A DNA stretch of 64,000 bases, taken from Marinobacterium sp. LSUCC0821 (GTDB lineage Bacteria; Pseudomonadota; Gammaproteobacteria; Pseudomonadales; Balneatricaceae). Positions 54,565 through 62,492 of the stretch are shown here, one piece after another. Location of the stretch: positions 891,501 to 955,500 of the forward strand of contig NZ_CP051666.1 of assembly GCF_012848475.1 (NCBI RefSeq), read 5' to 3'. The notes beneath the pieces were generated by a model, which saw only the letters and a program-made list of their open reading frames with translations, was not told the origin of the DNA and made no database searches. The position numbers were made by a program, and so were the translations under genes. How positions within the stretch are numbered: the stretch's first letter is position 1; each line of letters opens with the position of its first letter.

Positions 54565-55332
54565 ATGTCCGATACTCAAAAATTAAAGATCGCAAACATC
54601 AATGAAGTGCACTGCAACACCTGTTCACTTAGCTCTTTGTGTTTGCCAGTGTCACTCAATAACGACGATATGGTTAAACTTGATGATATCGTCGATAAGA
54701 GCAAGCCTCTTCACAAAGGCGATTTTCTGTTCCGCCAAGGCGAGAACTTTGGCTCTCTCTATGCCATTCGTGCAGGCTCAATAAAGACCTACTCAGTAAG
54801 CCCGGATGGTGAAGAGCAGATCAACGGCTTCTACTTCCCTGGTGAACTGGTTGGCCTTGCAGGCCTGGACTCTGGCGCATACCCAATGAGCGCTAAGATG
54901 CTAGAGACCACTACAGTCTGTGAAATCCCATTTGAGCGTCTTGATGATCTTTCAGGTCAGATGCCTGAGCTACGTCGTTCTATCATGCGCTCGCTGGGTC
55001 GTGAAATTAGTGAAGATCAGCAGATGATGATGCTGCTATCGAAAAAAACTGCAGAGCAGCGTATCGCAACGTTTATGCTGAAAATTGCAGACCGTTTTGC
55101 CGCACGTGGTTACTCTTCAACCTCTTTCCGACTATCTATGTCGCGAAATGAGATTGGTAACTACCTAGGCCTTGCTGTAGAGACAGTGAGCCGAATCTTC
55201 ACCCGCTTCTCTTCGCAGAATCTGATTCGTGTTGAGGGTAAAGAGCTAGAGATCCTTGATACTCAGGCACTAATGGAAGCGGCTGGTGAGTGTCATGGTC
55301 CAGGCTGTGGCAGCCAAGCTAAACTGGGTTAA
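54565..55332 (+). CDS. fnr: Oxygen-sensing transcription factor FNR/Anr
   Basis: A 255-residue CRP/FNR-family regulator. Four cluster Cys are visible: HCNTCSLSSLC near the N-terminus (CxxCxxxxxC) and Cys in TVCEIPF. The helix-turn-helix holds EIGNYLGLAVETVSRIF. It binds TTGAT-N4-ATCAA, which is seen before ccoN and hemN here. ATG 54565 is preferred over GTG 54559 because CGAGG is well spaced. Confidence 0.97.
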   Translation: MSDTQKLKIANINEVHCNTCSLSSLCLPVSLNNDDMVKLDDIVDKSKPLHKGDFLFRQGENFGSLYAIRAGSIKTYSVSPDGEEQINGFYFPGELVGLAGLDSGAYPMSAKMLETTTVCEIPFERLDDLSGQMPELRRSIMRSLGREISEDQQMMMLLSKKTAEQRIATFMLKIADRFAARGYSSTSFRLSMSRNEIGNYLGLAVETVSRIFTRFSSQNLIRVEGKELEILDTQALMEAAGECHGPGCGSQAKLG

Positions 55333-55350
55333 TTCCCCTTCGGAGTTTTA

Positions 55351-55893
55351 ATGTCTTACGACGAGTTTTACGTAAAATCGGTAGTTCGCTCTATTCCAGA
55401 CTGGCCAGAACCGGGCATTTTGTTTCGCGATATAACACCAATTTTCCAAGACCCTAAAGCATCTCGCATGGTCGCTAACGCCTTTGTTGATCGTTACATG
55501 AGCATGGATGTATCCCACATCGCCTGTATCGATGCGCGTGGCTTTCTGTTTGGTGCAATCATTGCCCATGAGTTAAAGAAACCGCTTGTTCTAGTGCGCA
55601 AAAAGGGCAAGTTACCTGGCGAGACCATTTCTCAGGATTACACGCTCGAGTACGGTACAGCCTCGGTAGAGATACAGAAAGACGCACTTAAATCTGGAGA
55701 CAGAGTTGTACTTATCGATGACCTGATCGCAACAGGTGGTACTGCATTGGCTGCTTGTACCCTGATTAACGGCCTAGGCGCCGAAGTTGTCGAGGTGGCA
55801 GCATTGATCGACCTACCTGATCTAGCAGGCTCAACCAAGATCCAAGATACAGGTGTACCCGTACACTGTTTGCTTGCCTACGACGGCCTGTAA
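55351..55893 (+). CDS. apt: Adenine phosphoribosyltransferase
   Basis: A 180-residue enzyme that salvages adenine to AMP. The PRPP-binding loop VVLIDDLIATGGTALAA lies near residues 118-134. The N-terminal region (SVVRSIPDWPEPGILFRDIT) is typical of Apt. It is 18 bases after fnr, so perhaps cotranscribed. Terminator follows. Confidence 0.96.
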   Translation: MSYDEFYVKSVVRSIPDWPEPGILFRDITPIFQDPKASRMVANAFVDRYMSMDVSHIACIDARGFLFGAIIAHELKKPLVLVRKKGKLPGETISQDYTLEYGTASVEIQKDALKSGDRVVLIDDLIATGGTALAACTLINGLGAEVVEVAALIDLPDLAGSTKIQDTGVPVHCLLAYDGL

Positions 55894-55910
55894 GGGTTTC
55901 ACCATTTAAA

Positions 55911-55937
55911 AACGGGGCATCTTGCCTCGTTTTTTTA
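55911..55937 (+). terminator. apt terminator
   Basis: AACGGGGCA (55911-55919) and TGCCTCGTT (55923-55931), one G-T pair, then a T-run. Confidence 0.85.
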
Positions 55938-55987
55938 TTGGAGTAGACTCATAAAAAAAATATAACTTCTCAGCCCTGGAGAGATAG

Positions 55988-56878
55988 ATGCAATTCCTAC
56001 CTAAAGCGATTGCCGGCATACTAATGCTTACAGCACTTAACGCCAGCGTTGCACAAGCAGAACAAGTACAGATTCCATTCAATGGTTTAACCCTCAATGC
56101 CAACCTGGAGCTCGCGGAAGATAAGACACTCGCTGATGGCGTACTTCTTCTGTTACACGGCACACTGGCGCACAACGAGATGGAGATCATTGCCACCCTG
56201 CAAGAGCTAATCGTAGATGCTGGCGTCTCAACACTCGCTATAAACCTTAGCTACAGCATCGATAATCGTGAATCAACTATGTATGACTGTGCAGTACCTG
56301 CTCGCCACACCATGCAAGATGCAGTTGCAGAGATGGAGGCTTGGCAGAACTGGCTAGATGGCCAAGGTGCGGGTGACCGTTGGGTCATGGGTCACTCACG
56401 CGGTGGCAACCAGACATCACAGTACACCCTTGCTCACCAAGATAAAGTAAAAGGTCAAATCCTGCTTGCACCAGCAACCTGGGACTACAAATACACTATC
56501 GATGGTTACCAGAAGCGCTACGGCACCTCTGTGACTGATCTCCTTGATAAAGCGAAAACCCTAGCGCCAGATACCATGATGGATGGCGTAAGTGTTGTCT
56601 ACTGTGAGAAGAGCGGCGCAACTGCCGGTGCAATGCTTAGCTACTATGGCAACTACCCAAATTACGATACACCACATGTTCTAGCTCAAACAGAGACCCC
56701 GACACTGGTGATTGCTGGCTCTAAAGATACCGTAGTTGATGATCTTCCACAGAAGATGGAAGGGATGAACAAAGAGAACGTAGAACTCGTTGTGATTGAT
56801 GATGCGGACCACTTCTTCCGTGATCTCTTCGCTGATGAGGTAGCAGAGTATGCTGTCGACTTTATTGAGAGCCTCTAA
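55988..56878 (+). CDS. Exported alpha/beta hydrolase
   Basis: 296 residues with a signal peptide (AIAGILMLTALNASVAQA) and an alpha/beta core: LLLLHGTLAHNEMEI oxyanion region, nucleophile GHSRGGNQ (Ser about 138), Asp in AGSKDTVV and His in DDADHFFRD. Four Cys in the mature region may form disulphides. Substrate unknown. The next gene begins 29 bases inside its end, so the two exported proteins are probably coupled. Confidence 0.85.
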   Translation: MQFLPKAIAGILMLTALNASVAQAEQVQIPFNGLTLNANLELAEDKTLADGVLLLLHGTLAHNEMEIIATLQELIVDAGVSTLAINLSYSIDNRESTMYDCAVPARHTMQDAVAEMEAWQNWLDGQGAGDRWVMGHSRGGNQTSQYTLAHQDKVKGQILLAPATWDYKYTIDGYQKRYGTSVTDLLDKAKTLAPDTMMDGVSVVYCEKSGATAGAMLSYYGNYPNYDTPHVLAQTETPTLVIAGSKDTVVDDLPQKMEGMNKENVELVVIDDADHFFRDLFADEVAEYAVDFIESL

Positions 56879-57332
56879 GAAGGCAATAACTCCTGCCCTA
56901 GCTCTTGCTGGGGCGATGCTCTTATCACCTATCAGCGTGCAGGCTGACGAACTCCTGCGCGCTGAAAACCTTCAGAAGCTTGCTACTGAACACCCAAACG
57001 AGGTGATCGTACTGATGGTCTCAGCAGATGGTTGCTCATTCTGCATCACCGTTAAAAATGACTTCCTTGGCCCGCTTCAAAAAAGTGACGGTGCGCCACC
57101 TATTCGGATATTAGACCTAAGCTCAAACAAGCCTGTTATCGACTTCAATGGTGAGAGCCGCAGTTCAACAGAGGTCGCCAACGCGCTAAAAGGTAAATTC
57201 ACACCCACTATTCTCTTCGTAGATGGCAAGGGTAACCACCTCTCTAAGAAGATCGTCGGTGTGAATACCCCCGAGTTTTATGGCTACTACATTGACGAAG
57301 CGATTAAAGAGTCTCGACAAGCTCTTAATTAA
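56850..57332 (+). CDS. Exported thioredoxin-fold protein
   Basis: A 160-residue protein with a signal peptide (AITPALALAGAMLLSPISVQA) and a CSFC redox motif in VSADGCSFCITVKND (about residues 57-71). A cis-Pro appears in GKFTPTILFVDGKG. It resembles thioredoxin-like SoxW/DsbE-type proteins and probably acts on periplasmic thiols. It begins inside the hydrolase gene's 3' end in another frame. Confidence 0.82.
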   Translation: MLSTLLRASKKAITPALALAGAMLLSPISVQADELLRAENLQKLATEHPNEVIVLMVSADGCSFCITVKNDFLGPLQKSDGAPPIRILDLSSNKPVIDFNGESRSSTEVANALKGKFTPTILFVDGKGNHLSKKIVGVNTPEFYGYYIDEAIKESRQALN

Positions 57333-57430
57333 AAGCGTCAGCAAGCGAATCAATTTCTGCTTCACTTGCATCCACCTCTAGTGAACAAGATAATAGCGCC
57401 TCTCTCAATTTCTATGACTAAGAAGACCCT

Positions 57431-58348
57431 ATGCTCTGGTTTCGTAACGCTATTTGGTATCGCTTTATCCCTGATGAAAACTTCAACGAAGCCAAGCTGC
57501 TTGAATCGCTCACACAACGTCCTTTTGTACCCTGTCGAGGTGCTGAACCCCGCTCAGTAGGCTGGGGAGAAATCGCACCGGATGTGATTGATCTTCCAGT
57601 GCTGACCTCCCACGGTTTCCACCTCATTGCAATGCGCGAAGAGGAGAAGATCCTGCCAAGCAGCGTCATCAAAGATCAACTGGCGGAAAAAGTTGCCGAA
57701 ATTGAGTCTGCAGAAGATCGTAAGGTCTACCGCAAAGAGAAGATACAACTTAAAGATGAGCTAACCCTTACCCTACTTCCACGCGCCTTTACACGTCGAA
57801 AAACAACCCGTGCTTTAATTGCACCGCACCAGAAGCTTTTGGTTGTTGAGGGTACGAGCTACAAACGCGCAGAAGAGCTACTTGCAACGCTTCGCGAAGA
57901 TCTAGGCACTCTGGGCGTTAAACTCATTACGACTGCCATGCCAGTTAACCGTGTGATGAGCGATTGGCTACTCGAAGAGCGTGACCTGCCAAGCTACCTT
58001 GAACTTGGTGCGCATACTGAACTTAAAGACCCTCTGGAGCCGACCAGCCAGATCAAAGTCAAAGGACAGAACCTGACAGACCAGGAGATTCAAGCACACC
58101 TTAGCGGGGGCATGCTGAGCGAGAAACTCGAACTCGTCTGGCGTGATCAGCTCAGCTTTACCCTAGAGGCTGATCTTCGTCTTAAAGCGCTTAAGATGAC
58201 AGATACATACCAAGAGCAGCAGAACGATCGCGAGAGTGAAGATCAAGCACTGGCGCTAGATGCCGACCTTGCGCTACTGGGTATCGAATTCACACGTTTG
58301 ATTCCAGATCTTATCAACGCCTTCGGCGGTGAAGCTGAGGAGGCCTAA
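57431..58348 (+). CDS. rdgC: Recombination-associated protein RdgC
   Basis: A 305-residue ring-forming DNA-binding protein that restrains RecA. It begins MLWFRNAIWYRF and carries QRPFVPCRGAEPRSVGW and LLVVEGTSYKRAEELLATLR, family features. ATG 57431. Two bases separate it from queE, suggesting cotranscription. Confidence 0.95.
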   Translation: MLWFRNAIWYRFIPDENFNEAKLLESLTQRPFVPCRGAEPRSVGWGEIAPDVIDLPVLTSHGFHLIAMREEEKILPSSVIKDQLAEKVAEIESAEDRKVYRKEKIQLKDELTLTLLPRAFTRRKTTRALIAPHQKLLVVEGTSYKRAEELLATLREDLGTLGVKLITTAMPVNRVMSDWLLEERDLPSYLELGAHTELKDPLEPTSQIKVKGQNLTDQEIQAHLSGGMLSEKLELVWRDQLSFTLEADLRLKALKMTDTYQEQQNDRESEDQALALDADLALLGIEFTRLIPDLINAFGGEAEEA

Positions 58349-58350
58349 CA

Positions 58351-58998
58351 GTGGCAACAACCTATACGGTAAAAGAGGTTTTCTACACCTTACAAGGTGA
58401 AGGTGCTCATACGGGACGTCCTGCTGTCTTTTGCCGTTTTACTGGTTGTAACCTCTGGAGCGGCCGCGAACAAGATCGCGCCGCTGCTGTGTGCCGCTTC
58501 TGTGATACAGACTTCGTTGGCTTTGACGGACAGAACGGCGGCAAGTTCGCCTCTGCAGATGCTCTAGCTTCCCATATAAGCTCCTTTTGGCCAAAACCTA
58601 TATCTGGCAAACCATACGTTGTTTTTACCGGTGGCGAGCCTGCTTTACAGCTTGATGAGCAACTTGTCGATGCAATCCACAGTGCAGGATTCGAGATCGC
58701 GATTGAGACTAATGGTACCCTCGAGCTCCCCAAAGGGATCGATTGGATCTGTGTCAGTCCTAAAGGGGCCGCAGAAGTGGTTGTGACAGAGGGTAACGAA
58801 CTCAAACTGGTCTACCCACAAGTGGAACCAGAGGCGGCTCCAGAACAGTTCAAAGCACTTAATTTCGAGCACTTCTACCTTCAGGCCCTGGATGGTCCAA
58901 ATGCCCTCAAAAATCGCTCACAATGTGTCGACTACTGTATGCAAAATCCGCAATGGAAATTAAGCATTCAGACACACAAAATACTTGACATCGACTAG
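58351..58998 (+). CDS. queE: 7-carboxy-7-deazaguanine synthase
   Basis: A 215-residue radical-SAM enzyme of the queuosine (7-deazaguanine) pathway. The cluster Cys motif is the expanded form: Cys in GCNLWSGREQ, then 14 residues on, CRFC (CxxxxxxxxxxxxxxCxxC), known in gammaproteobacterial QueE. VFTGGEPALQ and IAIETNGT fit the family. GTG 58351. No other que genes are adjacent. Confidence 0.94.
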   Translation: MATTYTVKEVFYTLQGEGAHTGRPAVFCRFTGCNLWSGREQDRAAAVCRFCDTDFVGFDGQNGGKFASADALASHISSFWPKPISGKPYVVFTGGEPALQLDEQLVDAIHSAGFEIAIETNGTLELPKGIDWICVSPKGAAEVVVTEGNELKLVYPQVEPEAAPEQFKALNFEHFYLQALDGPNALKNRSQCVDYCMQNPQWKLSIQTHKILDID

Positions 58999-59368
58999 TC
59001 TTTTTCTGGGGCTATATTAGCATTTTACGATCGACCCACACTTCATGCGGGTTAGCGCCGCCTACCCACATTATCTGTGGATAACTCTGTGAATTACGCT
59101 GTAAATGTGTCGCTAAACCGACACAATTGCGTCACACCAGCGAATTGTACAAAAAATAACCAGATATATTTAATCAATAAAAATCAATTAGTTACATAGA
59201 TAACATAAGCACAAATGTCACATTAATGCGCTAAATCGGTATTAATATCAAAAAACGTACTTAATTGAATAAAAATCCGACATCCGATTCAAAATAGCGG
59301 CTTTGCTCTTTAATTATTTAGATTTAAGCAGCATTTAAGAGTGGAAAAATAGCTGCATGAAGCGTGAC
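58999..59368. other. Gene-free A/T-rich interval between convergent genes
   Basis: 370 bases between queE and the ClC gene. It contains TTGACA (58985-58990) and TATATT (59013-59018) with a long 22-base spacer, a perfect DnaA-box match TGTGGATAA (59076-59084, reverse TTATCCACA) inside TTATCTGTGGATAA, and a TGTGTCG/CGACACA hairpin (59106-59125). No coding frame or obvious terminator is seen. Confidence 0.6.
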
Positions 59369-61009
59369 TTAAACTTCGGCATTGCGATAAAAAAGATCGA
59401 TCTCTTTACGGGTCAAAACGCCTAGCAACACACCTCTCTTGTTCGTGATGACCAATCGGTCACAAGACTCACTTTGAAGCTGATCTAGCGCTTGAAATAG
59501 AGAAGATTTAACATCAACTAAAACAAAGCGATTGTCTTCATCCAATACAGTCTCACTCTGCTCTAATTCACTGTGTGATAAGAGTCTATCGCCCTCCTCA
59601 CTTTTCACTAAGTACCAGTTAGATGTAAAACGCTCATTGGCTGTCCCACAACGACGATCTGAGAGGGATCTATCCATCAACTCTTGGACACTGGTACTCA
59701 TCATTACTCTGCGGTAGAGATGTGTATCGCGGCTAAGTCCTTGCGCCATTAGGAGCCGTTCAAATATAGAGGGCTTTTTAAAGAGGGAGCGCATCATCAA
59801 ATCAGATAGAACAATCACGGTCATCGCCAGCGTCAGTGTTTGAATACTGCCACTGAGCTCAAATACCGCAATCAGTGCCGCCAATGGTGCGTGGATCACA
59901 GCGGACAACATGGCCGCCATTCCGATTAAGGACATGGTCGTGATATCAACAGGAGTATCAAAACCAGATACAGCAACACCAATCAAAGCGCCAATCAGAG
60001 CACCTGAGGTCAACGATGGGCCGATTAACCCACCAGGAATTCCAAGGCCCAGCACTATAGGTGGCACCAACAGATAGAAACCGGCAAGCAGGATGAGATG
60101 ATCCCCCTTGTGGATGCCCTGCAGAGTCTCCTGCATGACGATATGGACTGGTGTCATTAACCCTGGATCGTATACAGCTAAGCCGCCAATAAGAAGACCT
60201 GCTGCTAACAGATTAATGCTGAGGTATTTACTTCTATGGGAAGCAAGAGTGACGGTAATTTGCTGAAAAACCAAACCTGCAAAACCTATACAGAGCGCGA
60301 GTAGAACAAGAATCGGTAATTGTTCGAATACTGTACCGTTACCCAAACCAAAACCCAGTAGTTCAGGCGCACCAAAGAGATGGCGAGTTACGGCATCAGC
60401 ACTGATTGCAGCGACAATGATCGCTGTAAAACCTGTCAGGCTATACTCAAGAAGTATCACCTCCATCGCAAATAGAACACCTGCCAAGGGGGTGTTAAAT
60501 AACGCTGCGATGGCGGCAGCTGAACCGCAACCAATCAGAAGTCGTTGATAGTTGTAGGAGATACCTGCCCGAACACCTAGCCAGCTACTTAAGGCTGCAC
60601 CAATATGTACTCCAGGGCCTTCACGACCAACCGGCTGTCCCGTACCTATGGCAAAGACAGCGCCAACTAACTGATTCAATACGTTACGAAGTGGCAATTC
60701 ACCGTGATGGTAAGAGAGGTGTTCATAGAGATGGGTTACACCTACCCTGCGTGTTGCAGAGTGCTGGGAGCGCCAAAATAGCCAGAGTAACGTCACGCCA
60801 ACGACGGGAACCAAAAATCGCATCCAAGGCGAATCATGTGTCAGCTCTAACTCTATAAAGAGAAGATCTGGCAACTCAACCATCCATCGAAACAGAGAGA
60901 TAGCTAGCGCAGTTGCAAGTCCTGTACCCAAGCCAAGTAGAACCAGCAGCGGCATCTTTGCGAACTGTGCATTTCGACTGCGGTTTTTAACTGAGTGACC
61001 TTCAGCCAC
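59369..61009 (-). CDS. ClC-family chloride channel/transporter with CBS-like tail
   Basis: About 546 residues, ten or more helices. GREGPGVHIGAAL holds the gating Glu and GIPGGLIGPSL the later conserved helix. The first selectivity motif GSGIP is replaced by RVGVTHL. The last 100 residues form a CBS-domain-like region (SLFQALDQL, RLVITNKRGVLLGVLTRKEI). GTG 61009 is preferred over TTG 61021 because GGAGAAA lies just upstream. Moves chloride or another anion, perhaps with protons. Confidence 0.9.
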   Translation of the reverse strand: MAEGHSVKNRSRNAQFAKMPLLVLLGLGTGLATALAISLFRWMVELPDLLFIELELTHDSPWMRFLVPVVGVTLLWLFWRSQHSATRRVGVTHLYEHLSYHHGELPLRNVLNQLVGAVFAIGTGQPVGREGPGVHIGAALSSWLGVRAGISYNYQRLLIGCGSAAAIAALFNTPLAGVLFAMEVILLEYSLTGFTAIIVAAISADAVTRHLFGAPELLGFGLGNGTVFEQLPILVLLALCIGFAGLVFQQITVTLASHRSKYLSINLLAAGLLIGGLAVYDPGLMTPVHIVMQETLQGIHKGDHLILLAGFYLLVPPIVLGLGIPGGLIGPSLTSGALIGALIGVAVSGFDTPVDITTMSLIGMAAMLSAVIHAPLAALIAVFELSGSIQTLTLAMTVIVLSDLMMRSLFKKPSIFERLLMAQGLSRDTHLYRRVMMSTSVQELMDRSLSDRRCGTANERFTSNWYLVKSEEGDRLLSHSELEQSETVLDEDNRFVLVDVKSSLFQALDQLQSESCDRLVITNKRGVLLGVLTRKEIDLFYRNAEV

Positions 61010-61227
61010 AGATTTCTCCAAGCCTGCTGATCAACAGATATAACTGATCAGCGATATAAAAAGTGTAATAACGAATATTGATAATAGAGTGTGATAGTAC
61101 TGCAAAAGCCATTTAGCTGTAATGTTTAAAGATTGGGCTCTTAAAGTCACCCTCAATAATAGCTTCTAACTAGCACTGGATAGACCAAACCCTTATCCTA
61201 TGACTATCAATTAATTCGGAGTACTTC

Positions 61228-62394
61228 ATGCAGCATGAACTCGACGCTCGCCGTAAAGAGGCTGAGCGCGTCACCCTGATTGGTTCAGCGATCGATTTAA
61301 CGATCGGTTTGGCTAAGATAATTGTCGGTTTTTTTGCAAACTCAGCAGCGCTTATTGCTGACGGTATTCATTCGCTATCTGATCTTTTGACCGATTTCAT
61401 GGTGATCGTTATTTTGCGCATCTCTCATCAGGAACCGGATGAGAACCACCCTTGGGGACACGGTCGTTTTGAAACCGTGGGTACAACAGCACTGGGGGTC
61501 ATTCTGATCGGTGTCGGTGCCTTTATGGTGATTGAGATTGGCTCAAACTTCTTCTCAGGAGAGGCTACACCTGTACCGACTTGGCCTGCACTGGTTGTTG
61601 CTGCTATCTCCATCATCTCTAAGGAGTGGATATTCCGCTACAGCCTAGCGATCGGTAAGAAGCTAAATTCTGACCTACTGATAGCTAACGCTTGGCACAG
61701 CCGTACCGATGCCCTCTCATCAGTTATTGTCTTTGTAGCGCTCGTAGGCGCGATGGTTGGCTGGGTATGGCTGGATGCGGTTGCAGCAGTCGCTGTGGCG
61801 GCCTTCGTCGGTAAGATCGGTTGGGACCTAGTTAAGAAGAGTCTGACGGAGCTGGTAGATACCGCTATTCCTGAAGAGCAAGCATCAGAGTTTCGTGCAG
61901 TGGTAAACCAGGTTGAAGGCATTATCGCAGTTCACGACTTTAAATCTCGCCCAATGGGCAGCCAGATCATTCTTGAGATGCACCTGCAGGTGGCACCTCA
62001 TTTGAGTGCATCAGAGGGACACTACCTTGGCGACCAAGCTGTATGCGCTTTGACTGCAGCACACCCAGAGATCAGCCAGGTGATTTTCCATATTGATACC
62101 TACAACGATGAACCATTGGACGCACTCGCTTGCCCTATTATGCCTACTCGTCGTGAGATAAGAGATCTAATCAACACCACCCTAGAGCGCGAACTAGGTA
62201 GTTCAGATGGTTACCAGTTGCAGCTCTACTACACGCCAAGACGTGTCGATGTTGAGGTGAGAGTTCTACCAGCTATGCAGACAATGCTCGACGATAAAGG
62301 CATCACTGCTGCTCAACTCAAAGATTCGTTGCGGAATGACCTGAAACCTCAGGGATGGTTACACCATCTTGAGCTGTTGATTGCTGTAGCCTAA
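61228..62394 (+). CDS. Cation diffusion facilitator transporter
   Basis: A 388-residue inner-membrane divalent-metal exporter. Metal sites: LIADGIHSLSDLLTDF (helix 2, His and Asp) and NAWHSRTDALSS (helix 5). The cytosolic domain follows at about 210-290. It is about 90 residues longer than FieF, with an extra C-terminal region (MPTRREIRDLINTTLERELG) of unknown role. ATG 61228 follows GGAG. Substrate metal undetermined. Confidence 0.93.
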   Translation: MQHELDARRKEAERVTLIGSAIDLTIGLAKIIVGFFANSAALIADGIHSLSDLLTDFMVIVILRISHQEPDENHPWGHGRFETVGTTALGVILIGVGAFMVIEIGSNFFSGEATPVPTWPALVVAAISIISKEWIFRYSLAIGKKLNSDLLIANAWHSRTDALSSVIVFVALVGAMVGWVWLDAVAAVAVAAFVGKIGWDLVKKSLTELVDTAIPEEQASEFRAVVNQVEGIIAVHDFKSRPMGSQIILEMHLQVAPHLSASEGHYLGDQAVCALTAAHPEISQVIFHIDTYNDEPLDALACPIMPTRREIRDLINTTLERELGSSDGYQLQLYYTPRRVDVEVRVLPAMQTMLDDKGITAAQLKDSLRNDLKPQGWLHHLELLIAVA

Positions 62395-62404
62395 AGAGAA
62401 ACAT

Positions 62405-62442
62405 CGGGGTCAGAGTAGTCTAATAAGACTACTCTGACCCCG
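62405..62442. repeat. 17-bp perfect hairpin, GGGGTCAGAGTA-type element
   Basis: Bases 62405-62421 are perfectly complementary to 62426-62442 around loop AATA. The arms carry GGGGTCAGAGTA, a string that I recall from REP-associated or IS200-like transposon ends in gammaproteobacteria. No T-run follows. No transposase is beside it. Confidence 0.75.
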
Positions 62443-62445
62443 TAA

Positions 62446-62481
62446 AAAAGCACGCGGCATTTGCATGGCGCGGGCTTTTTA
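62446..62481. terminator. Terminator after the CDF gene
   Basis: AAAGC (62447-62451) and CGCG (62453-62456) pair with CGCG (62469-62472) and GCTTT (62474-62478), then Ts. Placed between convergent genes, it could act in both directions. Confidence 0.7.
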
Positions 62482-62492
62482 TTGAGCAGCGG

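Noticed and set aside
59304-59313. TGCTCTTTAA resembling an rRNA leader boxA
   Set aside because: No rRNA or tRNA sequence follows; a ten-base match in A/T-rich DNA is not enough.
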